Of a stretch of DNA of 64,000 nucleotides, positions 18,325 to 29,707 are shown in pieces. The DNA is from Mesorhizobium ventifaucium (GTDB lineage Bacteria > Pseudomonadota > Alphaproteobacteria > Rhizobiales > Rhizobiaceae), in assembly GCF_935822925.1 (NCBI RefSeq), contig NZ_CAKXZS010000012.1, forward strand, positions 62,001 to 126,000, given 5' to 3'. The position numbers and the translations under genes are program-made. The notes beneath the pieces were generated by a model. It ran no database searches. It had not been told where the DNA came from and was given only the letters and a program-made list of their open reading frames with translations. Position 1 is the stretch's first letter, and each line of letters opens with the position of its first letter.

Positions 18325-18957
18325 ATGACGCCGAAAGCGGTTTTCTGGGACATGGACGGCACGCTGGTCGACAGCGAACCATTGCACGAGGCGGCGCTGA
18401 TAGCGGCGCTGCACAGCGTCGGCATCGCGGCGCCGGCCAACCTGCATGAACGGGTGCTCGGCATTGCCGCGTGGCCGGTCTACGAGATGCTGCGCGACGA
18501 GTTCGGCCTCGACCTGCCGTTCGACGACTGGATCGTGCGCAAATACGACCACTACCTGCCGATGGCCGAGACGCTGAAGCCTCGCCCCGGCGCCATCGAG
18601 ATCTATAACGAACTGCGCGCGCTTGGCGTGGCGCAAGCGGTGGTGTCCAATTCCGACCGACTGGTCGTCGACGCCAATCTGCGCATGGTCGGCCTTTTCT
18701 ATCCGGGCATGAAGACGATCAGCCGCAACGACGTGCGCGAAGGCAAGCCGCACGCCGAACCGTTCCTGCGCGCCGCATGGCTGGCTGGTGTCGATCCGGC
18801 CGATGCCGTGGCCGTCGACGACAGCGTGACCGGCGCCACGGCTGGGCTGGCGGCGGGGATGAAGACGATCTTCTGGCCGGAGGCGCCTATGCAAGGGCCG
18901 CCCGGAGCGATCGCCGTCAACAGCGCCGACGAATTGCGGGCTGAGTTGGGGCTTTAA
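18325..18957 (+). CDS. HAD-superfamily hydrolase, subfamily IA (sugar-phosphatase-like)
   Basis: This 210-aa phosphatase has motif I WDMDGTLVDSEPLH (8-21), motif II VVSNSDR, motif III Lys in KPHAEPFLRAAW and motif IV AVDDSVTGATAGLAAGM. It is a beta-phosphoglucomutase or 2-deoxyglucose-6-phosphatase-type HAD, so a hexose or pentose phosphate is likely. It is a second HAD, distinct from the one at 8340. It diverges from the SorC-type regulator and may belong to the same regulon; AAAGGAG lies at 18313-18319. Confidence 0.87.
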   Translation: MTPKAVFWDMDGTLVDSEPLHEAALIAALHSVGIAAPANLHERVLGIAAWPVYEMLRDEFGLDLPFDDWIVRKYDHYLPMAETLKPRPGAIEIYNELRALGVAQAVVSNSDRLVVDANLRMVGLFYPGMKTISRNDVREGKPHAEPFLRAAWLAGVDPADAVAVDDSVTGATAGLAAGMKTIFWPEAPMQGPPGAIAVNSADELRAELGL

Positions 18958-18958
18958 G

Positions 18959-19180
18959 ATTGGCGAAACCGGCGATCAGAGCGCCCTTCTCCCCGTCACT
19001 ATACGGCGAGAAGTGCCCGGCAGGGCGACGAGGGGCGGCGCCGAGATTGACAATGAAGGCGCTTTTCCAGGGCGTATCGACATCACGGTCAGGCCAGGCC
19101 CCGCACTTTCGGGCGCTTGCGCTGCCCCTCATCCGCCTGCCGGCACCTTCTCCCCGTATAGTGACGGGGAGAAGGAGGCA
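18959..19180. repeat. Inverted pair of intergenic repeat units (locus 1)
   Basis: The region holds two related units in opposite orientation, each with a cttctccccgtcactatacgg-type hairpin and a cccctc/gaggggc segment (about 18980-19035 and 19118-19176). It opens with attggcgaaaccggcgatca, a linker also present at 31.7 and 33.1 kb. No gene is present. Confidence 0.75.
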
Positions 19181-19948
19181 TCAGTTCCGGTAGACCGGCT
19201 CCTGCTCGTCGAGGATCGCCTTCAGTTCGGACAGGTGCCGCTCGGCCTGGCCGGGATAACCTTCCTGCTCCGCTGCTGCCTTCTCGGCGATTTCATCCGA
19301 CAGGACACGCAGCGGACGGCCGGTCCACAGCGCCTTGATGTAGGTCTCGGCGGCGCGTTCGAAATAGAACATGCGGTTGAAAGTGTCGGCGACTGTATCG
19401 CCGATGACCAGCACGCCATGGTTGCCCATGACCATCACCTTGACCTTCGGATCGGTGAGCAGCTGCGAGCAGCGTTCGCCCTCTTCCTCGAAGGCGAGCC
19501 CGCCATAATGGCCGTCGACGACGTGGCGGTTGAAGAAGATCGCCGAGTTCTGGTCGATCGGCGGCAGCTTCGAGTCGGCGAGCGAAGCGAGCACCGTGGC
19601 GTGGATCGAGTGGACATGCATGACACAGCGCGCATGACGCACATTACGATGGATGGCGCCATGCAGGCCCCATGCCGTCGGGTCGGGCGCATTCGGGCCG
19701 GAGAGCGTGCCGGGATCGTTGGCGTCGATCAGCAGCAGGTCGCTCGCCTTGATGCGCGAGAAATGCACCTGGTTGGGATTCATCAGGAATTGCGAGCCGT
19801 CATCGTTGACGGCCAGCGAGAAATGATTGGCCACCGCTTCATGCATGTTGAGCCGCGCCGTCCAGCGGAAGGCGCAAGCCAGATCGACGCGCTCCTCATA
19901 GAAAGGCAGGTTGGTCAGCGTATCCTTCTGCAGGCGGGCGATGCTCAT
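19181..19948 (-). CDS. Class II aldolase/adducin family protein
   Basis: This 255-aa protein belongs to the class II aldolase family, which includes L-fuculose-phosphate and L-ribulose-phosphate enzymes and many uncharacterised decarboxylase-like members. The metal-binding His pair is in VMHVHSIHATVLASL, and a third conserved His is in GNHGVLVIGDTVADTF. The N-terminus is RLQKDTLTNLPFYEERVDLA. It has no operon partner and is flanked by a repeat block and the urease operon end. Substrate and reaction are not predictable. Confidence 0.88.
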   Translation of the reverse strand: MSIARLQKDTLTNLPFYEERVDLACAFRWTARLNMHEAVANHFSLAVNDDGSQFLMNPNQVHFSRIKASDLLLIDANDPGTLSGPNAPDPTAWGLHGAIHRNVRHARCVMHVHSIHATVLASLADSKLPPIDQNSAIFFNRHVVDGHYGGLAFEEEGERCSQLLTDPKVKVMVMGNHGVLVIGDTVADTFNRMFYFERAAETYIKALWTGRPLRVLSDEIAEKAAAEQEGYPGQAERHLSELKAILDEQEPVYRN

Positions 19949-20034
19949 CGAAAACCTCCGTGAAAGAAGTTAAGGATGCCGCGCGCCGCAGATGCGCGCA
20001 ACCGGTTTTGTTTGGTGCAGGCGAGCGCTTTGCC

Positions 20035-20672
<638 letters not shown>

Positions 20673-20676
<4 letters not shown>

Positions 20677-21113
20677 ACGGCGAACTCCATGATGGCAAGC
20701 ACTGCAAAGCCGAGCCCGATCAACAGGCAGAGCGGCGAATAATAGCTGACATCAAGCCGCGCGAAAGGCTGTTCCGGCGCCAGCCGGCGCCACCACGGCG
20801 TGAAGCCGGCAATGCCGCGCCCCAGGAAGACCAGCGCGATGAGCAGCGCCGTGGCGGCAAGCCCGGCCTTAGGAAAGGGCGTGGCAAACACGCCTTCGAG
20901 CGCCATCGGCCACAGTGTCGCCAGGCCGAGGCACCCGGCAACGGCGAAGCTGGCGAAGGGCGCCGGCATTTCGTCGACGCCGCGAAAGCCGACCACCGCG
21001 CGGGCGCAGGTGGCAGCGTCCGTGCCCGGCCAGATGCCGCCAATGCCCCAATAGACATGCAGCGTGGTGATCACAAGCAGGACGAACGAGAGCGCGAAGG
21101 CGAGGACGATCAT
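20673..21113 (-). CDS. DUF3995 membrane protein in urease operon
   Basis: This 146-aa protein has about four hydrophobic segments ([68 protein letters not shown]). It fits the DUF3995 family, of unknown function. ATG 21113 overlaps the ureF stop (ATGA), and its own stop overlaps ureG, so it is translated as part of the urease maturation set. It occupies the place where some organisms carry a UreJ/HupE-type nickel permease, but it lacks a recognisable HX4DH-type motif. Confidence 0.8.
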
Positions 21114-21787
21114 GAGCGGAACAGCCGTGAATATTGCGTCTCGTGCTTCATCGCCATGACGTCCGAGACGAAGGCGCAGCCGCCGAGATCGTCCAGCGTC
21201 GAGCCGGCAGCGCGGGCGGCGACGCCGAGCGCCAGCGGCTCGAAACCGGCGAGCAACGCGGTCGCTCCAGTCTGGCCGACGACGCCGAGCCGGATCGCGG
21301 CCTGGACGAGATTGGAAAAGAAGCTCTGCAGGAAGGCCGACAGCGCGTCCTGCAGGGCAATGGCATTGCCGCCGGCAGTTGCGCCGACTGCGACGCAATA
21401 GGGGCACTCGGCCGGCAGACGGTCCAGCACCTGACACGGCCAGGCCGATGCCGCCTTCAGGAAGGCGGCGCCCTGCAGCATGGTTTCGGCATGGCGCTCG
21501 CGCGAGCCGGCCAATGCCTCGGCAAGTGCCGCGATCTCATCGAGATCGCCGCCCTCGCGGGCGCGCCGCCAGCTTTCGGCAAAGAGCACGGCATCGTTCC
21601 AGCCCGAGCCGATCTCGACCAGCGTCTCCAGCCACGCGGCGAGGTCTTTGCTGTCGGCGACCAGCCCGGCATGCACGGCTTGTTCGAGACCATGGCTGTA
21701 GGAAAAACCGCCGACCGGGAAGGCAGGCGACAGCCACGCCATCAGCCGCAACAAAGCGATGTTGGAAGGCTGGTCAGTCATGGTCAT
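21110..21787 (-). CDS. ureF: Urease accessory protein UreF
   Basis: This protein of about 225 aa has the UreF signature [20 protein letters not shown] near the N-terminus and an all-helical composition. UreF works with UreD and UreG as the activation complex for apo-urease. The start is uncertain: ATG 21787 and ATG 21781 both precede the conserved region, and both overlap the end of ureE. A longer reading from 21865 translates the reverse frame of the His-rich ureE tail and is not credible. Confidence 0.92.
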   Translation of the reverse strand: MTMTDQPSNIALLRLMAWLSPAFPVGGFSYSHGLEQAVHAGLVADSKDLAAWLETLVEIGSGWNDAVLFAESWRRAREGGDLDEIAALAEALAGSRERHAETMLQGAAFLKAASAWPCQVLDRLPAECPYCVAVGATAGGNAIALQDALSAFLQSFFSNLVQAAIRLGVVGQTGATALLAGFEPLALGVAARAAGSTLDDLGGCAFVSDVMAMKHETQYSRLFRS

Positions 21788-22343
21788 GGGAATGGCTGTG
21801 GGAATGCGATTCGCTATGGGTATGGGAAGGCGACTCGCTGTGCGCATGCGCCTCGGCGTGGGCATGACCGTGACTGTGCCCGGAATAGGCGCCGCGCAGC
21901 GGCTTGAACGGTTCGGAAACGTCGCTCACCGTGGCGCCCAGGCCTTCCAGCATCGCCTTGATGACATGGTCGCGCAGGATGAGGATGCGGTTAGCCTCGA
22001 TGGCGGCGGCGAGGTGGCGATTGCCGATATGCCAGGCAAGCTCGGCCAGGTGCACCGCGCTCTCGGCACGGATGTCGTAGAGCGGCTCCTCGGCCGCGAC
22101 GATCTCGATGTGGCGGCCATCCTCCAGCACCAGCCGGTCGCCATCGTTCAGGGCAACCGGTTCGGGCAGGTCGACCAGCACTCTATCGCTACGGGCCGTT
22201 TCGATGGCGCGGCGGCGCAGATGCCGCTCGTCATGGGCCAGCACCGCACGATCATACGGCGTGACCGCTTCCGCTTCGCCGGCGGTGAGGACCGAGACGG
22301 CACGCGGGAATTTGGTGAAATCGGTGCGGATGTCGAGCTTCAT
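21774..22343 (-). CDS. ureE: Urease accessory nickel chaperone UreE with His-rich tail
   Basis: This 189-aa UreE has the N-terminal peptide-binding domain, the central metal-binding domain ([40 protein letters not shown]), and a C-terminal extension of about 35 residues with more than a dozen His ([20 protein letters not shown] and onward to the HSHSHDHD end). The tail should bind several Ni ions. It overlaps the start of ureF, consistent with coupled translation. The tail is encoded by imprecise short tandem repeats, so its length may vary between strains. Confidence 0.95.
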   Translation of the reverse strand: MKLDIRTDFTKFPRAVSVLTAGEAEAVTPYDRAVLAHDERHLRRRAIETARSDRVLVDLPEPVALNDGDRLVLEDGRHIEIVAAEEPLYDIRAESAVHLAELAWHIGNRHLAAAIEANRILILRDHVIKAMLEGLGATVSDVSEPFKPLRGAYSGHSHGHAHAEAHAHSESPSHTHSESHSHSHSHDHD

Positions 22344-22568
22344 GTAAAAACTGCCTCTCCCAACAAGCGTAGCCTATCGCCTCCGCCGCCCCAAGGGTGC
22401 TCAAACAATCGTGTCGAAGAGCCGCAGGATGAATGATATCTGGTAGACGAGCGCGGCGGCGACAAAGCCGATGTGAAAGCGACGATCGCTGACCAGTATC
22501 GCGCGTAAGGGAGTTGCTGGTTCATTAGCTACCCCCTTTTGGCAGGAACGCAGTAGAGAAGAAGCCAA

Positions 22569-23063
22569 CTAATCCCGCAGGAAATCGCCCATCGATAGTG
22601 GGTTGCCCGGCCAGAATCGTTCATCGAGCGCCTGCTTGGATGTGAATGGAGGGTCGCCTGGAAAGTGAGACTTCCTGAGACCCGTTTCCCTGACCGTGAT
22701 AAGCAAAGCGTCTTTATATGCATCGTCGAAAATCTGAGCGGGATATCGGCGAAGACTCGGGCTGTCCTTGATGATGTTTGCGATCCAGATGCGCTGTTCG
22801 GAAATTGACGACTGCCAACTATGACTTCGATGGCCGGGTTGAAATTCCCATTTTAGGAGATGTGCAAGCAGCACCTCCATCCGACTGCGAATCTCTCGTT
22901 TGTCACGTCTCCCCAAACTCTCGATCTCCTCGGCAAGATTCTCACGATCGAGGTCGGAGAAACGACCTTCGCGCAACAATACGCCTTGCTCGGCGCACCA
23001 CTGAGCATAGTCGGTTTCGTAGGGTGTAGACTTATGCCGACGCTGGATTTGGATCTTGTTCAT
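22569..23063 (-). CDS. DUF29 family protein
   Basis: This 164-aa protein has the typical DUF29 core: YETDYAQWCAEQGVLLREGR, then DRENLAEEIESLGRRDKREI, then LLAHLLKWEFQP and SWQSSISEQR. DUF29 proteins are common in cyanobacteria and rhizobia and have no established function. ATG 23063 is supported by the conserved start; upstream codons overlap ureC on the same strand. It lies between ureC and ureE with 64 and 225 bp gaps, so it may be an insertion into the operon rather than a urease factor. Confidence 0.82.
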   Translation of the reverse strand: MNKIQIQRRHKSTPYETDYAQWCAEQGVLLREGRFSDLDRENLAEEIESLGRRDKREIRSRMEVLLAHLLKWEFQPGHRSHSWQSSISEQRIWIANIIKDSPSLRRYPAQIFDDAYKDALLITVRETGLRKSHFPGDPPFTSKQALDERFWPGNPLSMGDFLRD

Positions 23064-23127
23064 GCCTGCATAATGCGTCGTTTTCGATGCCAAGCCAATC
23101 ACTGGGTGAGACGGCTCAGATCCGGGA

Positions 23128-24840
<1,713 letters not shown>

Positions 24841-25027
24841 CAGCAATTGCTCCCGAAATACGGCCCAACAGCCCCAGATACAGCCGGGGCGAAGCCCGGC
24901 CCCACATTGTCGCCATCCTATGGTCACGCAATGACCCGCTGGGCGACACCTTCCGATCCCATTTAGCGTTTGAGGTGGCAAGGTCACCCCAAAACGACCG
25001 TTTGCCAATCGATGGAAAGGAAGTTTT

Positions 25028-25411
25028 ATGCGCAAGACGATATCTCTCGCAGCCGCCGCCACCCTCCTGCTCGCGACCGCTGCCAGCGCCCAGCAACAGC
25101 CTGCGCCGCAACCCGGCGAGCCGCCGGCTTCGCCGGCTCCCGCGGCGCCTGGCGCTCAGCCGGCAGCGCCGGCGATTCAGACCGTCAACGTCGTCGACAT
25201 CGAGGAACTGCCCAAGGAAACGCAGACGAAGGTCAACGAAGTGATCGCCAAGCGCGGCGAGGACGGCCTGCAGAAATTGCGCAGCTCGATCGACGCGACG
25301 CCACAGGTCAAATCCGCGCTCGAATCCAAAGGGCTCACCTCGGCGCAAGTGATCGCCGCCAGCATGGACGCCAACGGCTCGCTGACCTTGATCACCAAGA
25401 AGGCGAGCTGA
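25028..25411 (+). CDS. Small exported Pro/Ala-rich protein, function unknown
   Basis: This 127-aa protein has a signal peptide ([20 protein letters not shown], cleavage after ASA), a Pro/Ala-rich linker (residues ~25-55) and a polar C-terminal domain of about 70 residues ([20 protein letters not shown] ...). GGAAGG at 25017-25022 precedes the ATG. It lies on the plus strand between ureC and ureB, which are minus-strand genes. I do not recognise the family; it should act in the periplasm. Confidence 0.7.
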   Translation: MRKTISLAAAATLLLATAASAQQQPAPQPGEPPASPAPAAPGAQPAAPAIQTVNVVDIEELPKETQTKVNEVIAKRGEDGLQKLRSSIDATPQVKSALESKGLTSAQVIAASMDANGSLTLITKKAS

Positions 25412-25537
25412 CGATGCGCTGTGGCGGGCCGGCACGAGGCCGGCCTGCCGCATCGGGGAGGGAACCTTCGCAGGGCAGGATGCGTTTCGATTTTTTGGCG
25501 TAGCAACGAGCCTAGAAAGCGGCTCTGAGAGCGAGCG

Positions 25538-26032
25538 ATGGCGATCACCACCTTCCCCGACAGCAGATGGCTGCATATGGTTGCCGCAACTGCGTTTCTT
25601 GCGGCGAGCGCTCCCCAGGCCGGGTTGAATGCGCAGGGCCTTGAAGGCCCTGAGACCCAGAACAAGATCATCGGCTCGGAGGTCGGCCAGGAAGAGACCA
25701 ACACGGCGGTCGAGGCCGGCAAAGTCACTACCGCGATCGAGCGGACGCGTGAAAACATCGGTACGGTGCGCAAGACATCCAAGCTCGACAAAGTCGATAT
25801 CGTGTTCCTTACCGACGCCGCGCGCACGGAAGGCGGGCTGCCGCCGGCGATCGAAAGCAAGGTCGAGCAGCATCAGGAGGACATTGCGGAACTGCGCGAC
25901 GAGATCGAGGCGAACGCATTGCTGTTCAACGCCATCGACTCCCGACGCGTGCAGACCGAAGACGTTCTCGCCGTCGAATTCGACGATCCTGGCAAGGTCG
26001 TCATCTACGCTGCGGCCAAGCCGCCCGGCTGA
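25538..26032 (+). CDS. Predicted exported protein, function unknown
   Basis: The reading frame encodes up to 164 aa. A hydrophobic segment (LHMVAATAFLAASAPQAG, residues ~12-29) looks like a signal sequence, so the start may be 25538 or the ATG at 25574. The rest is charged and probably helical (IESKVEQHQEDIAELRDEIE). It is on the strand opposite to urease and convergent with ureB. I recognise no family, but codon use is similar to neighbours and the frame is long and clean. Confidence 0.6.
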   Translation: MAITTFPDSRWLHMVAATAFLAASAPQAGLNAQGLEGPETQNKIIGSEVGQEETNTAVEAGKVTTAIERTRENIGTVRKTSKLDKVDIVFLTDAARTEGGLPPAIESKVEQHQEDIAELRDEIEANALLFNAIDSRRVQTEDVLAVEFDDPGKVVIYAAAKPPG

Positions 26033-26079
26033 GCCGAAACTGCTCGACGCTCTGGATCGCACAAGGCGCCCAGGGGATT

Positions 26080-26385
26080 TCACAACGCGCCCATGATCTT
26101 CTGCTGAAACCCGTAGACCTCGCGCTTGCCGCCGAGCGGCACCAAAGTGACATCGCGCTCCTGGCCGGGTTCGAAGCGCATCGCCGTGCCGGCGGCAATG
26201 TCGAGGCGCATGCCCCGCGCCCTGTCGCGATCGAATTTCAGCCCCTCATTGGTTTCGAAGAAGTGATAGTGGCTGCCGACCTGGATCGGCCGGTCGCCGC
26301 TGTTGGCCACTTTCACGGTGACGGTCGGCTGGCCCTTGTTGAGCTCGATTTCGCCGCCTGCCGTGATGATTTCGCCGGGGATCAT
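26080..26385 (-). CDS. ureB: Urease subunit beta
   Basis: This 101-aa beta subunit starts [20 protein letters not shown] and contains the family core [20 protein letters not shown] segment (here [20 protein letters not shown]). ATG 26385 has GAGG 6 nt upstream and gives the standard length. A GTG at 26397, overlapping the stop of the preceding microprotein (GTGA), is an alternative coupled start. It is followed by two plus-strand genes rather than directly by ureC. Confidence 0.93.
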   Translation of the reverse strand: MIPGEIITAGGEIELNKGQPTVTVKVANSGDRPIQVGSHYHFFETNEGLKFDRDRARGMRLDIAAGTAMRFEPGQERDVTLVPLGGKREVYGFQQKIMGAL

Positions 26386-26393
26386 CGCCAGCC

Positions 26394-26474
26394 TCACAGA
26401 ACGCCGAAGACGAGGCCGGCGGCGAGGAGCAGGATCGCCGAGAGGGACGTGCGTTTGATCGTTGTGTGGACCAT
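26394..26474 (-). CDS. Hydrophobic microprotein (26 aa) in the urease operon
   Basis: A short frame with AAAGG 7 nt upstream of its ATG encodes [20 protein letters not shown] plus six residues ending in VL, a single membrane-spanning peptide. Its TGA stop overlaps a GTG in frame with ureB, so it may act as a translational leader as much as a protein. The ribosome-binding site and codon use favour a real gene, but length makes this uncertain. Confidence 0.4.
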   Translation of the reverse strand: MVHTTIKRTSLSAILLLAAGLVFGVL

Positions 26475-26506
26475 CGATATGCCTTTTCGCTGTCGGGATC
26501 GTGCCG

Positions 26507-26764
26507 TCACGCGGCGTTGCGCGCCGGGCCGCAGCCTTCGGCCTTGAGGACGCGCTTTGTCGAGGCGGGATGTTTGTTCAGCATCGCTGCCGGCCGGATC
26601 GGGCGCACTGAAAAATTGCCGCCGCAATTCGGGCAGACGCCGCCCAGCACGTTTCCCGCGCAATCAGCGCAGAAGGTACGCTCGAAGGTGCAGATCAGCG
26701 CATCCGTCGCATCAGGCGGCAGGTCCTTGTCGCAGCATTCGCAGTTGGGGCGCAGTTCAAGCAT
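26507..26764 (-). CDS. DUF1272 zinc-ribbon-like protein
   Basis: This 85-aa protein has Cys pairs in [33 protein letters not shown] and GVCPNCGG, the pattern of the DUF1272 family. These Cys should bind Zn or another metal. It lies between ureA and ureB on the same strand. The function of the family is unknown; a metal-related role in the urease operon is only a guess. The last ~20 residues are less conserved. Confidence 0.85.
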   Translation of the reverse strand: MLELRPNCECCDKDLPPDATDALICTFERTFCADCAGNVLGGVCPNCGGNFSVRPIRPAAMLNKHPASTKRVLKAEGCGPARNAA

Positions 26765-26789
26765 TTTCCTCTCCTCACCTTATCGGCCC

Positions 26790-27092
26790 TCACCTTATCG
26801 GCTCGTGCACGGTCACCAGCTTGGTGCCGTCGGGAAACGTCGCCTCGACCTGGACGTCGTGGATCATCTCGGCAACGCCCTCCATCACCTGCGCGCGGGT
26901 GACGACGTGGGCGCCGGCCTCCATCAGCTCGGCGACCTGGCGGCCATCGCGGGCGCCCTCGACGACAAAGTCGATGATCAGCGCGATCGCCTCCGGGTGA
27001 TTGAGCTTGACGCCGCGTTCGAGCCGCTTGCGCGCCACAATCGCCGCCATGGCGATGAGCAGCTTGTCCTTTTCCCTTGGCGTCAGGTTCAT
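26790..27092 (-). CDS. ureA: Urease subunit gamma
   Basis: This 100-aa gamma subunit starts [20 protein letters not shown] and contains [20 protein letters not shown] and the C-terminal [11 protein letters not shown]. The canonical length is exactly 100 aa. ATG 27092 is the standard start, and the upstream frame is an extension into ureD. It is separated from ureD by 28 bp and from the DUF1272 gene by 25 bp. Confidence 0.96.
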   Translation of the reverse strand: MNLTPREKDKLLIAMAAIVARKRLERGVKLNHPEAIALIIDFVVEGARDGRQVAELMEAGAHVVTRAQVMEGVAEMIHDVQVEATFPDGTKLVTVHEPIR

Positions 27093-27120
27093 GCGTATCC
27101 CAGGAATGACATAATCGGAA

Positions 27121-27963
27121 TCAGAGTGACCATAATTTGGGCAGGCCCGCCCGCCCGTTGAGCAATTCGACGAGCGGAACCAGCCGCTTGCGGAGCTGGT
27201 AGCCGTCCTCGGCAAACAGCCTCGCAAGAAGCTTGCCAGATTTCTTCACGCTCCAGACGCTGGCATCGCCCTGGCCACCGATAATCTCCCGCGCCGGATC
27301 CAGCAAAGCCTCCACCCGCGGCGAGATCATCAGCACCGTCGCCATGGCGATGGCGCCGCCGGCCACAGCGGAACGGCCCAGCATGGCCGCAATATCCGGC
27401 CCGATGCGGAAATCCTCGGCATGAACGAGGGCCCCGCCCTGACTGACCCGCCAGCGGTCATGGAAATTACCGTACGCCGCGCGTTCGCCCATGGCGAGGC
27501 GGCCGAAGACGGTCGCCTCGAGCACCAGCGCCTCGGCACCAGCGGCAAGCTCCAGGTCGAGCCTGCGGGCAAAGGCCGATCGATCAAAGACGATGGTTTC
27601 CTGCGGCAGCCAGGCGATGCGGCCGCCGGCGCCGACGGTCAGCTTCACCCGCACCTCGGCACGATCGGATGCGGCGCGGTAGATTTTCTCGCAGGCCTGG
27701 GTGGTTATAGTGGCGGAGGCGCCGGCGCCGACATCGACCTCCCAGCCGAGGCGATCGCCGCCGGTCAGCCCGCCGGCGGTGTTGATCAGGACGGCTTCGA
27801 GCGGATCGGCCGAGACGGCCGGCATGCGGATCTTGGCGGAGCCATCCTGATAAAGCCGCCGAAGACGCGTGCGGCCGCCATTTCTGTCACAGGCAAGCCG
27901 CGCCGTTCCGGCGACGCGCTGGGCCGGCGGCACAAAGGTCAGGTCATGTCCGATCATATCCAC
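27121..27963 (-). CDS. ureD: Urease accessory protein UreD
   Basis: This 280-aa UreD (UreH) is the scaffold of the urease activation complex. The segments [31 protein letters not shown] and [20 protein letters not shown] are diagnostic. It is the first gene of the minus-strand urease cluster, so the operon promoter should lie just upstream, in the region shared with the divergent NodF-like gene. An ATG two codons downstream (27957) is an equally likely start. Confidence 0.94.
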   Translation of the reverse strand: MDMIGHDLTFVPPAQRVAGTARLACDRNGGRTRLRRLYQDGSAKIRMPAVSADPLEAVLINTAGGLTGGDRLGWEVDVGAGASATITTQACEKIYRAASDRAEVRVKLTVGAGGRIAWLPQETIVFDRSAFARRLDLELAAGAEALVLEATVFGRLAMGERAAYGNFHDRWRVSQGGALVHAEDFRIGPDIAAMLGRSAVAGGAIAMATVLMISPRVEALLDPAREIIGGQGDASVWSVKKSGKLLARLFAEDGYQLRKRLVPLVELLNGRAGLPKLWSL

Positions 27964-28159
27964 GACGCCAACTTAAGCACAGCGCCGGCTTTGTCGACAT
28001 ATAGCTTGTTGCTTGACAACGTTTCGGTTTCTATAGAGGAGCCGTCTTGGTACGGTCACACCGCGCCTGGCAAAGGCGATGATGACGATTTGAGCCTGGG
28101 GAAAAACAGGCGCCGATCAGTTGGCGTCGAGAAACGACAAGGGTTGGGGAAGGAACCGA

Positions 28160-28414
28160 ATGGCTGACCAGCTGGCAACGGACATCATCGCGAAGATCAA
28201 GGTTCATGCCGAGCCCGGTGGCGAAGAAATCACCACCAGCACCGAACTGACCTCGCTTGGCATCCATTCGCTGGAACTGACGGAGATCATCTTCGATCTC
28301 GAGGAACAGTATGGCATCGAGATCGAGATGAACACGGTCGATGCCTGGAGCAATTTGAAGAACGTCGGCGACATGGTCGAGGCGGTTCGCGAATTGATCG
28401 CGAAAAAAGCCTGA
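28160..28414 (+). CDS. NodF-like specialised acyl carrier protein
   Basis: This 84-aa acyl carrier protein resembles rhizobial NodF more than AcpP, from memory of NodF sequences: it begins MADQLATDIIAKIKVH and ends with EMNTVDAWSNLKNVGDMVEA and a basic tail. The phosphopantetheine attachment Ser is S37, but the usual D-S-L is H-S-L here (LTSLGIHSLELTEI). ATG 28160 has an AGGAA 4-8 nt upstream. The next gene, 4 bp away, is a NodE-like ketosynthase. No other nod gene or obvious nod box is nearby, so the pair may make a special fatty acid for a lipid other than Nod factor. Confidence 0.85.
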   Translation: MADQLATDIIAKIKVHAEPGGEEITTSTELTSLGIHSLELTEIIFDLEEQYGIEIEMNTVDAWSNLKNVGDMVEAVRELIAKKA

Positions 28415-28418
28415 CTGA

Positions 28419-29627
28419 ATGCACAAGCGCGTCGTCATTACCGGCATCGGCGGCCTATGCGGGCTCGGCACCAATGTGCCGGCGATCTGGGACGAGATGC
28501 GCGCCGGCCGCTCGGCCATCGGCCCAATCGTCAATTCGGAGCTGCATGACCTGAAAATCCGGGTCGGCTGCGAAATCAGGACGCTTCCCGAGCACGGCAT
28601 CGACCGCAAGCAGGTCGTCTCGATGGACCGCTTCAGCCTTTTGGCGACGATCGCCGCGCGGGAGGCCGCGCAACAAGCCGGGCTGACCTCGCACGCGGCC
28701 AACACCTACCGGATGGGCGCCATCGTCGGCGTCGGCGTCTGCGGCTGGGAGGCGATCGAAGAGAGCTATCGCGCCATCCTGCTCGAAGGCAAGAACCGTA
28801 CCGGTATCTTCACCGTGCCGAAAGTGATGCCGGGCGCCGCGGCCGGCCATGTCAGCATGAATCTCGGCCTGCGCGGGCCGGTCTTCGGCATCACCTCGGC
28901 CTGCTCCTCGTCCAACCACGCCATTGCCTCGGCGGTCGACCAGATCAGGCTTGGCCGCGCTGACGTCATGCTGGCCGGCGGCACCGATGCGCCGCTGGTC
29001 TGGGGCGTCCTGAAAGGCTGGGAAGCGCTGCGGGTGCTGGCGCCCGATACCTGCCGGCCGTTCTCGGCCGATCGCCAGGGCCTGGTGCTCGGCGAAGGCG
29101 CCGGCATGGTTGTGCTGGAAACCTACGAGCATGCCATGGCGCGCGGCGCCACGATTCTCGCCGAAATTGCCGGCGCCGGCCTTTCTGGCGATGCCTCCGA
29201 CATCGTCGCGCCGACCATCGAAGGGCCGGAGGCAGCGATGCGCTTCTGCCTCGTCGATGCCAGACTCAACCCGGAGGACATCGACTATATCAATGCGCAT
29301 GGCACCGGCACCAAGGCCAACGACCAGATCGAGACGGCGGCGATCAAGCGCGTCTTCGGCGATCATGCGCACAGGCTTTCGATCTCCTCGACCAAATCGA
29401 TGCACGCCCACTGCCTCGGCGCGTCGGGCGCGCTGGAGCTGATCGCCTGCGTGATGGCGATCCGCGAAGGCATCGTGCCCCCGACGGCCAATTTTCGCGA
29501 AACCGACGCCGATTGCGATCTCGACATCACGCCGAATGTGGCGCGCGAGCGCAAGGTGCGCGCGGCGATCAGCAACGGCTTCGCCTTCGGCGGCACCAAT
29601 GCGGTGCTGGCCTTCAAGGCAGTCTGA
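28419..29627 (+). CDS. NodE-like beta-ketoacyl-ACP synthase
   Basis: This 402-aa condensing enzyme of the FabF/NodE type has a complete catalytic set: C162 in [10 protein letters not shown]294 in [12 protein letters not shown]326 and H331 in [14 protein letters not shown]. It matches NodE characteristics such as the start [19 protein letters not shown] and the segment [17 protein letters not shown]. It should extend acyl chains held on the adjacent NodF-like carrier. Known NodFE pairs make polyunsaturated acyl chains of Nod factors; this pair lies next to urease and a glutathione transferase, so its product is open. Confidence 0.9.
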   Translation: MHKRVVITGIGGLCGLGTNVPAIWDEMRAGRSAIGPIVNSELHDLKIRVGCEIRTLPEHGIDRKQVVSMDRFSLLATIAAREAAQQAGLTSHAANTYRMGAIVGVGVCGWEAIEESYRAILLEGKNRTGIFTVPKVMPGAAAGHVSMNLGLRGPVFGITSACSSSNHAIASAVDQIRLGRADVMLAGGTDAPLVWGVLKGWEALRVLAPDTCRPFSADRQGLVLGEGAGMVVLETYEHAMARGATILAEIAGAGLSGDASDIVAPTIEGPEAAMRFCLVDARLNPEDIDYINAHGTGTKANDQIETAAIKRVFGDHAHRLSISSTKSMHAHCLGASGALELIACVMAIREGIVPPTANFRETDADCDLDITPNVARERKVRAAISNGFAFGGTNAVLAFKAV

Positions 29628-29707
29628 CCGCAACCGGTATCCCAGCTACTGCGAGACGTCTTGCCACCCGCCACGCGCGCGCGAAAAATCCCCGCCCAGG
29701 AGCTTCG

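Noticed and set aside
22340..22525. Short minus-strand frames upstream of ureE, one with a membrane-like stretch (HIGFVAAALVYQISFILRLF)
   Set aside because: The membrane-like frame has no usable start codon, and the frame with a start lacks sensible composition; a real microprotein would need a frameshift.
28000..28160. Possible nod box or strong promoter before the NodF-like gene
   Set aside because: I could not match the nod box consensus, and the TTGACA/TATAGA words are only about 13 bp apart.
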